A DNA stretch of 6,178 nt from Aequorivita sp. (GTDB taxonomy: Bacteria; Bacteroidota; Bacteroidia; Flavobacteriales; Flavobacteriaceae), in assembly GCA_020435865.1 (NCBI GenBank), contig JAGQYZ010000096.1:1-6178 (forward strand). Reading direction: 5' to 3'. The position numbers and the translations under genes were made by a program. How positions within the stretch are numbered: position 1 is the stretch's first letter; each line of letters begins with the position of its first letter. Under the pieces are notes generated by a model. The model worked only from the letters and a program-made list of their open reading frames with translations. It had not been told where the DNA came from and ran no database searches. Shown one piece after another: positions 1 through 4,964 of this stretch.

Positions 1-1529
1 TAGTGGTTCAGGTAATCCATTTTGCTGGAACGTGGAAGTTATACCAAATAGCAGGAAGAAAAGCTTGGGAAGCAGCAATACCAGTTTATAATTCCGTTGT
101 TTTAATGAAAATCATCAATCGACCTTGGTGGTGGACTATTTTGCTTTTCGTGCCAATTGTAAATTTAATTATGTTCCCAGTGGTTTGGGTAGAAACGCTG
201 CGCAGTTTTGGCAGAAATTCTACAACAGATACCATTTTGGGACTCGTTACTTTAGGACTGTATATTTATTACATTAACTACACGCAAAAGGTAACACATA
301 TAAAAGATAGAAGTCTAAAACCACGAACTTCAACCGGAGAGTGGGTGAGTTCCATACTCTTTGCGGTTGTTGCTGCGACTATAGTGCATACCTATATTAT
401 GCAGCCATTTACAATCCCAACTTCTTCTTTGGAAAAAACGTTGCTCGTAGGCGATTTCCTTTTTGTGAGCAAATTTCATTACGGAGCCCGTACACCCATG
501 ACTCCAATTGCTTTTCCGATGGTCCATGATACCATCCCCGTGGTTCATTCAAAATCATACTTTTCAGAGCCACAAATTCCCTATTTCAGACTACCAGGTT
601 TTCAGGATATAAAACACAATGATATTGTTGTTTTTAACTGGCCGGTGGATACTGTTAATGCCTTTCAGCAATATGGAGACGGGAAATATTATTACAAACC
701 CATTGATAAAAAGTCGAATTACGTAAAGCGTTGTGTGGCTTTGCCTGGAGACTCTTTAGAAGTGCGTGATGGCTATGTTTTCATCAACGGAAAACAAAAT
801 GAGTTGCCAGATAGGGCGAAACTTCAGTTTTCGTACGATGTAAAAGTAAATGGACCGCTCAATCCTGAAATGCTTCATAATCGCTATAATATTACCGATC
901 GTTATGGTTATGGCAATAACACATACCGTTTTGCCGCTATTTCGGATGAATCGCTTAATATGCTTAAAAACAATCCAAATGTGGTTGAGATTACGCGCTT
1001 TCATAATGAAAAAGGGATATGGGATCAAGGTATTTTCCCAAACAATCAAAACTATCCTTGGAACAACGATTTCTTTGGCCCATTATATATCCCGAAGAAA
1101 GGTGTAACAGTTTCCATAACCCCAGAAACCCTTCCACTTTATAAGCGTATTATTGAAGTTTATGAAGGAAGCGAGCTCGGGATAGAAAATAAAATAACCC
1201 AATCTGGGACCCAAGTTTTATTAAACGGTCAGCCAATTACAGACTATACCTTTAAAATGGATTATTACTGGATGATGGGAGATAACCGCAACAACAGTGA
1301 GGACGCCCGTACATGGGGATTTGTGCCTTTTAACCACGTTGTGGGCAAACCCGTATTCGTTTGGATGAGTTGGGATAGCTTTAACAAGAAAGTGCGTTGG
1401 GATCGTCTTTTCACCACTGTTGGCGGTAGCGGAAAACCAGTTTCTTACCTAATGTATTTTGTAATTTTAGTAATTGGTTGGTTTGCTTTTGATTTCTACA
1501 GAAAGAGAAAAAAAAGCATTAAAAAGTAA
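1..1529 (+). CDS. lepB: Signal peptidase I, Bacteroidota-type, 5' end missing
   Basis: Membrane-bound serine protease that removes signal peptides from proteins exported across the inner membrane. The reading frame is open from the window edge (first full codon at 3, a GTG read here as internal valine). The peptide starts in the middle of a recognisable N-terminal region, so the true start lies upstream and the 508 residues seen are incomplete. Using window numbering, the catalytic serine is S142 in TSSLEKTLLVGD, the general-base lysine is K242 in YVKRCVALPGD, and the conserved GDNRNNSEDARTWG box is at 426-439. Hydrophobic segments lie at about 42-62, 77-93, 115-133 and 481-497. The first two belong to an N-terminal extension with a tryptophan-rich PWWW motif that resembles DUF5684-like membrane domains. 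About 140 extra residues separate the lysine box from the GDN box, compared with classic LepB. Identification is firm; the domain name for the extension is from memory. Confidence 0.95.
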   Translation, partial: VVQVIHFAGTWKLYQIAGRKAWEAAIPVYNSVVLMKIINRPWWWTILLFVPIVNLIMFPVVWVETLRSFGRNSTTDTILGLVTLGLYIYYINYTQKVTHIKDRSLKPRTSTGEWVSSILFAVVAATIVHTYIMQPFTIPTSSLEKTLLVGDFLFVSKFHYGARTPMTPIAFPMVHDTIPVVHSKSYFSEPQIPYFRLPGFQDIKHNDIVVFNWPVDTVNAFQQYGDGKYYYKPIDKKSNYVKRCVALPGDSLEVRDGYVFINGKQNELPDRAKLQFSYDVKVNGPLNPEMLHNRYNITDRYGYGNNTYRFAAISDESLNMLKNNPNVVEITRFHNEKGIWDQGIFPNNQNYPWNNDFFGPLYIPKKGVTVSITPETLPLYKRIIEVYEGSELGIENKITQSGTQVLLNGQPITDYTFKMDYYWMMGDNRNNSEDARTWGFVPFNHVVGKPVFVWMSWDSFNKKVRWDRLFTTVGGSGKPVSYLMYFVILVIGWFAFDFYRKRKKSIKK

Positions 1530-1563
1530 ATCTTAATTTACGATACTTTCTGAAAGAAAGTAT
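1526..1563 (+). terminator. Two inverted repeats at the lepB stop, possible weak terminator
   Basis: Two perfect inverted repeats follow one another. GTAAAT and ATTTAC (1526-1531 and 1536-1541) enclose 4 nt and overlap the lepB stop codon. ATACTTTC and GAAAGTAT (1543-1550 and 1556-1563) enclose the 5-nt loop TGAAA. The stems are AT-rich and no U-run follows on the plus strand, so this is not a classic intrinsic terminator. The position, directly after lepB and facing a convergent gene, makes a role in ending transcription or protecting the 3' end plausible but unproven. Confidence 0.35.
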
Positions 1564-1566
1564 TAA

Positions 1567-1632
1567 TCCATACTCTATTCATACACTTTCTATGGCTTTT
1601 CTATGGACTATCTATGGCTTTGGGTAGGCTTT
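1567..1632. repeat. Degenerate 11-bp tandem repeat, about six units
   Basis: Read in steps of 11 from base 1567, the units are TCCATACTCTA, TTCATACACTT, TCTATGGCTTT, TCTATGGACTA, TCTATGGCTTT and GGGTAGGCTTT. Units 3 and 5 are identical, and TCTATGG occurs at 1589, 1600 and 1611. The outer units are decayed, and the first two resemble each other (8 of 11) more than the core. The period is not a multiple of three and no gene covers the array. No function is evident. It lies between convergent genes. Confidence 0.6.
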
Positions 1633-1635
1633 GAT

Positions 1636-1661
1636 ACGGGTGATCCTAGGGTTTGACCCGT
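1636..1661. repeat. Small inverted repeat ACGGGT / ACCCGT
   Basis: A perfect 6-bp inverted repeat (1636-1641 and 1656-1661) encloses 14 nt that contain the palindrome CCTAGG (1645-1650). An alternative fold pairs GGGT at 1649-1652 with ACCC at 1656-1659. It is more GC-rich than its surroundings. It lacks a U-run on either strand, so a terminator role for either convergent gene is only a possibility. The rest of the gap up to the dehydrogenase stop (1662-1718) is AT-rich with nothing recognisable. Confidence 0.35.
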
Positions 1662-1718
1662 CCTAAAATAACTATTGTAATGGCTATTAAATGCCTTAAA
1701 AAGCTATTTAGACTAATT

Positions 1719-2837
1719 TTATTCAGGAATTAATCTAAAAATTCCCTGTCCTTCCAAGGCGATATATATAAACCCATCTGGACCCATTTTCACATTACGG
1801 ACGCGCCCAATGTCTTGTGCAATTTTCTCACGATTCGTAACCTTTTCGTCCTTTAGAGTAAGCAATTCCACATAAGCGAATTTCAGAGAGCCTACCAATA
1901 GCTTGCCTTTCCATTGTGGATATTTTTCGCCTGTTACGAATGCCATTCCGCAGGGAGCGATTGATGGAACCCAATAATAAATAGGTGGCTCAATTCCTGG
2001 TTTTGTGGTTTCATCTGTGATTTTTGTGCCACTGTAATTAAGGCCGTATGTTACAATGGGCCAGCCGTAGTTTGCACCTTTTTTAACAATGTTTATTTCA
2101 TCCCCTCCTTTTGGGCCGTGCTCGTGCATCCAGATTTTTCCTGTTTTGGGGTGCTTTGCCATTCCTTGTGGGTTTCGATTTCCGTAAGTGTAAATTGCTT
2201 TTTTGGCGTTTGGTTGGTTATAAAATGGATTGTCAGTTGGGATGCTTCCGTCATCATTCAATCTATAAATTTTACCTCCATCACGGGTTATGTCCTGCGG
2301 ATTTACTTCGCGTTCGCCGCGTTCTCCAATAGAGAAATACACAAAACCGTCATTGTCAAATTCAATCCGCGAACCGAAGTGTTGTCCGGCTGTAGTATTG
2401 GGCTCCGCTTTGTACAGAGTTTCTATGTTTGTTAGCGAATTGCCTTCCAATTTACATCGCATTAAAGCCGTGTGACCGCCTTTTCCAGGACCTTCTTCCG
2501 AAGCATAGGTCATATAAATCCATCCATTTTCACTGTAATTAGGGTGTAATTCAATATCCAACAAGCCCCCTTGACCATTGTTGTATACTTTTGGCACATT
2601 CTTTACTTCCGTCTTTTCATCTTTTTTAAAGTGAATTAACCGTCCATCTTTTTCAGTAATTAGCATGCTGCCATCTGGAAGCCATGTCATTCCCCATGGG
2701 TTATAGAGGTCTTTGACCACTTCTTCAATTTTATATGATTGCGATTCGGTTTTTAGTGCAACATCGTTTTTCTTTTTCTTTTGGGCACAGGAAGTGAAAA
2801 CCACCAATGCAGCAACTAAATATGTATATTTTTTCAT
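1719..2837 (-). CDS. PQQ-dependent sugar dehydrogenase lipoprotein (soluble GDH/YliI family)
   Basis: Beta-propeller enzyme of the soluble glucose/aldose sugar dehydrogenase family, which oxidises sugars with pyrroloquinoline quinone (PQQ) and calcium outside the cytoplasm. The 372 residues begin with a short lipoprotein signal (MKKYTYLVAALVVFTSC, lipid-bearing Cys 17). Family signatures appear in order: WGMTWLPDGSMLITEKDGR (48-66), GQGGLLDIELHPNY (88-101), H153 in GQHFGSR (equivalent to the catalytic histidine), GERGEREVNPQD (171-182), GNRNPQGM (219-226, with R221 matching the cofactor-contacting arginine), EHGPKGGDEIN (239-249, calcium/PQQ region), NYGWP (256-260) and PSIAPCGM (291-298). 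The EHGP-GGDEIN form is closer to E. coli YliI than to Acinetobacter GDH. The residues after Cys 17 (AQKKKKND) are basic, unlike the acidic surface-export signal of Bacteroidota lipoproteins, so a periplasm-facing location is inferred. It is transcribed alone, divergently from the carboxylase operon. The physiological substrate is unknown. Confidence 0.9.
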   Translation of the reverse strand: MKKYTYLVAALVVFTSCAQKKKKNDVALKTESQSYKIEEVVKDLYNPWGMTWLPDGSMLITEKDGRLIHFKKDEKTEVKNVPKVYNNGQGGLLDIELHPNYSENGWIYMTYASEEGPGKGGHTALMRCKLEGNSLTNIETLYKAEPNTTAGQHFGSRIEFDNDGFVYFSIGERGEREVNPQDITRDGGKIYRLNDDGSIPTDNPFYNQPNAKKAIYTYGNRNPQGMAKHPKTGKIWMHEHGPKGGDEINIVKKGANYGWPIVTYGLNYSGTKITDETTKPGIEPPIYYWVPSIAPCGMAFVTGEKYPQWKGKLLVGSLKFAYVELLTLKDEKVTNREKIAQDIGRVRNVKMGPDGFIYIALEGQGIFRLIPE

Positions 2838-2853
2838 GAGTATTCGTTTTAGC

Positions 2854-2887
2854 TAAAGATACCAAAGTTGTTCGAAATTTTCTAAAA
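2854..2887 (-). promoter_or_regulatory. Weak candidate promoter of the sugar dehydrogenase gene
   Basis: Read on the minus strand, TATCTTTA (plus coordinates 2854-2861) resembles the Bacteroidota -7 element TAnnTTTG and sits 16 nt upstream of the ATG at 2837. Only a TTTT (2884-2887), not TTTG, lies 22 nt further upstream where the -33 element belongs. The same TATCTTTA octamer is used by the opposing promoter. This is a motif match by eye only. Confidence 0.3.
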
Positions 2888-2903
2888 TCATTACCTATTC
2901 CTT

Positions 2904-2935
2904 TTTGCCGAAACCTCAAACAAACCTTATCTTTA
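2904..2935 (+). promoter_or_regulatory. Bacteroidota-type promoter of the acyl-CoA carboxylase operon
   Basis: TTTG at 2904-2907 and TATCTTTA at 2928-2935 are separated by 20 nt. They match the -33 (TTTG) and -7 (TAnnTTTG) elements of the primary sigma factor in this phylum, except for the last base of the -7 box. Transcription would start near 2940-2943, giving a leader of only 11-14 nt before the ATG at 2954. That leaves little room for leader-based regulation and supports the chosen start codon. Confidence 0.6.
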
Positions 2936-2953
2936 ACCAAAATTTTCGAAATT

Positions 2954-3448
2954 ATGGAAGAAAGCTATCGCGTTTTAGTTGATGGGAATTATGAATTCCA
3001 GATGACATCTGAAGATGCTAAGAATATTAATCAAACAGAACTTTCCAATCAAAAAGTACATGTACTTAACAACCATAAATCTTTTGTGATTGAACTTTTG
3101 GAGAATGATTTCATCAATAGAAATTATACAGTAAAAGTCAATGGAAACACTTATAAAATAAAGGTTGAAACACATTTGGATCAACTTATAAAAGAAATGG
3201 GACTTTCTCTCGGCAACGCTTCAGTTGAAGATGAAATACATGCTCCAATGCCGGGAATTATTTTGGAAGTAAATGTTTCCGAAGGAGATGAAGTAAAAAA
3301 AGGTGACTTCCTCTGTGTTTTGGAAGCTATGAAAATGGAGAATACCCTCACTGCCCCACGAGATGGTGTTATCAAATCGGTGAATATTGCCCAAGGCGAA
3401 ACGGTTGATAAAGGAAAACTTTTAATTGAATTTGAAAAAAATGATTAA
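2954..3448 (+). CDS. Biotin carboxyl carrier protein of acyl-CoA carboxylase
   Basis: Small carrier (164 aa) whose biotin shuttles CO2 between biotin carboxylase and carboxyltransferase. The C-terminal biotinyl domain (about 94-162) begins EIHAPMPGIILEV and carries the EAMKME motif, with K127 as the biotinylated lysine, followed by the second half-hairpin TLTAPRDGVIKSV. The first 85 or so residues are not the Ala/Pro-rich linker of AccB. They read as a folded, beta-rich region (YRVLVDGNYEFQM, YTVKVNGNTYKIKVE) like the segment preceding the biotinyl domain in propionyl-CoA carboxylase alpha chains. That favours a propionyl/acyl-CoA carboxylase over the fatty-acid acetyl-CoA carboxylase. It is first in the operon, and its last 8 nt overlap the start of the biotin carboxylase gene. 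There is no clear Shine-Dalgarno sequence; the ATG follows TTTTCGAAATT, as is normal in the phylum. Confidence 0.92.
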   Translation: MEESYRVLVDGNYEFQMTSEDAKNINQTELSNQKVHVLNNHKSFVIELLENDFINRNYTVKVNGNTYKIKVETHLDQLIKEMGLSLGNASVEDEIHAPMPGIILEVNVSEGDEVKKGDFLCVLEAMKMENTLTAPRDGVIKSVNIAQGETVDKGKLLIEFEKND

Positions 3449-4883
3449 AAAGATATTAGTTGCCAATAGAGGCGAAATTGCGTTGCGAATAATGAAGACC
3501 GCCCGTAATATGGGGATTAAAACGGTTGCCATTTATTCTGAAGCAGACAGGAATGCACCACACGTAAAATTTGCAGATGAAGCTGTTTGCATTGGTCCAC
3601 CACCATCCAACGAATCCTATTTGCTGGGTGATAAAATCATTAAAGTTGCAAAGGATTTGGGTGTAGATGCCATTCACCCAGGATATGGGTTTTTAAGTGA
3701 AAATGCTGAATTCGGTGAAAGTGTCGAAAAAAGTGGAATGATTTTTATCGGGCCAAAATCGCACGCCATTCGCGTTATGGGAAGTAAACTAGCTGCAAAA
3801 GATGCCGTGAAAGAATACAATATTCCAATGGTTCCCGGTACTGATGAAGCAATTACAGATGTTTCAGCCGCAAAAAATATTGCAAAGGAAATAGGTTTTC
3901 CAATTCTTATAAAAGCTTCCGCAGGAGGCGGTGGAAAGGGAATGCGCATCGTTGAAAACGCCAACGAATTTGAAGAACAAATGAAACGCGCTATCAGCGA
4001 GGCCGAAAATGCTTTTGGTGACGGATCGGTTTTTATTGAAAAATTTGTCACTTCGCCCAGACATATTGAAATTCAGGTGTTGGCGGATAATTTTGGGAAT
4101 ACTGTTTATCTTTTTGAACGGGAATGTAGCATTCAGCGTCGCCATCAAAAAGTGGTGGAGGAAGCACCTTCTTCAGTTTTAACGCCAGAATTGCGGAAAC
4201 GAATGGGCGAAGCGGCTGTTAAAGTTGCTAAAGCGTGCGATTATGTGGGAGCCGGAACAGTGGAATTTCTTTTGGATGACAAGCACAATTTCTACTTTTT
4301 GGAAATGAATACCCGTCTTCAGGTGGAACATCCAGTCACTGAATGGATTACTGGTCTTGATTTGGTGGAACAGCAGATAAATGTGGCCAATAATGAAAAA
4401 CTTGCCTTTTCACAAGACGATTTAAAAATCACAGGCCACGCATTTGAACTTCGTGTTTATGCAGAAGACTCACTGAATAATTTTATGCCGAGCGTTGGAA
4501 AACTTGAAGTATATAGTCCACCGAGCGGGAAAAACATTCGGGTTGATGATGGGTTTACTGAAGGAATGCAAGTGCCGATTCAATACGATCCGATGCTTTC
4601 CAAATTAATAACTTACGGAAAGACAAGAAACGGAGCAATGCAGCGCATGCTGGAAGCTATTTCGGAATATGATGTGGAAGGCGTTAGCACAACACTTCCA
4701 TTTGGTAAATTTGTGTTTGAGCATGAAGCTTTTCGAAGTGGAAATTTCGACACCAATTTTGTAAAAAAATATTATTCTGAAGAAAAATTGAAAGCCGTAA
4801 ATGAAGAAGAAGCAAAAGTAGCGGCACTTTTCACATTGAAACAATATTTAAAAGATTCAGAAATGCTTCGTATGCCGAAGTAA
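3441..4883 (+). CDS. accC: Biotin carboxylase subunit of acyl-CoA carboxylase
   Basis: ATP-grasp enzyme that carboxylates the biotin on the carrier protein using ATP and bicarbonate. The frame is open further upstream, but the ATG at 3441 gives the standard N-terminus MIKKILVANRGEIALRI and a protein of 480 aa, close to the about 450 aa of E. coli AccC plus a C-terminal tail. Visible hallmarks: K116 and K158 (ATP), the glycine-rich loop GGGGKGMR (162-169), ERECSIQRRHQKVVEEAPS (226-244), metal ligand E288 in FLEMNTRLQVEHPVTE with N290, R292 and E296, and R338 in FELRVYAED. All catalytic residues I could place are present. The start overlaps the carrier gene by 8 nt (ATGATTAA), suggesting translational coupling and equal synthesis. 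The symbol follows homology; in function it corresponds to the N-terminal half of a propionyl-CoA carboxylase alpha chain (PccA) encoded separately. Residues after about 447 are a charged tail without a recognised motif. Confidence 0.95.
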   Translation: MIKKILVANRGEIALRIMKTARNMGIKTVAIYSEADRNAPHVKFADEAVCIGPPPSNESYLLGDKIIKVAKDLGVDAIHPGYGFLSENAEFGESVEKSGMIFIGPKSHAIRVMGSKLAAKDAVKEYNIPMVPGTDEAITDVSAAKNIAKEIGFPILIKASAGGGGKGMRIVENANEFEEQMKRAISEAENAFGDGSVFIEKFVTSPRHIEIQVLADNFGNTVYLFERECSIQRRHQKVVEEAPSSVLTPELRKRMGEAAVKVAKACDYVGAGTVEFLLDDKHNFYFLEMNTRLQVEHPVTEWITGLDLVEQQINVANNEKLAFSQDDLKITGHAFELRVYAEDSLNNFMPSVGKLEVYSPPSGKNIRVDDGFTEGMQVPIQYDPMLSKLITYGKTRNGAMQRMLEAISEYDVEGVSTTLPFGKFVFEHEAFRSGNFDTNFVKKYYSEEKLKAVNEEEAKVAALFTLKQYLKDSEMLRMPK

Positions 4884-4964
4884 AACCTTTGTGCCCTCTG
4901 TGCCTCCGTGGTGAAATATTAGCCACAATGGCACAGAGAACTCGGAGAAAAAGAATTTAATTAT
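4884..4964. repeat. Palindromic dispersed-type intergenic repeat within the operon
   Basis: The 81-bp gap between biotin carboxylase and carboxyltransferase is mostly an imperfect palindrome. CTCTGTGCC (4896-4904) pairs with GGCACAGAG (4930-4938), then come three mismatches, and GTGG (4908-4911) pairs with CCAC (4923-4926) around an 11-nt AT-rich loop. Weaker pairing continues outward (TTTGTGCC on the left, CTCGGAG on the right). The wording CTTTGTGCC-CTCTGTGCC-TCCGTGG matches, from memory, a sequence family scattered between genes in many bacterial genomes. It is more GC-rich than its flanks. The transcript would form a stable hairpin without a following U-run. An in-frame stop for the next gene (TAG, 4920-4922) lies in the loop. 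The last 14 nt before the ATG (4951-4964) are plain AT-rich leader. Confidence 0.6.

Noticed and set aside
3..5. GTG at base 3 as the true start of lepB
   Set aside because: It falls within a hydrophobic stretch that normally continues upstream in flavobacterial homologues; the frame is simply cut by the window edge.
330..548. Open frame of 72 codons on the minus strand inside lepB
   Set aside because: It lies opposite a well-conserved coding region, has no recognisable protein features, and is explained as a shadow of lepB.
1530..1718. Insertion-sequence remnant, tRNA or CRISPR in the convergent gap
   Set aside because: No transposase fragment, no flanking target duplication, no cloverleaf, and the 11-bp units are contiguous without spacers.
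2111..2475. Plus-strand open frames opposite the sugar dehydrogenase gene
   Set aside because: The minus-strand protein shows continuous family motifs here. The plus-strand translations look like low-information antisense frames.
3426..3440. TTG at 3426 as an upstream start for biotin carboxylase
   Set aside because: It would add MNLKK before the family-standard MIKKILVANRGEIA N-terminus; the ATG at 3441 fits much better.
3674..4148. Minus-strand open frames of 94 and 125 codons inside the biotin carboxylase gene
   Set aside because: The plus strand encodes catalytic motifs throughout; the antisense translations have no start context or recognisable domain.
4888..4947. Palindrome as an intrinsic terminator or riboswitch
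   Set aside because: No U-run follows the stem and the next gene of the same enzyme lies directly downstream; no known riboswitch core is recognisable.
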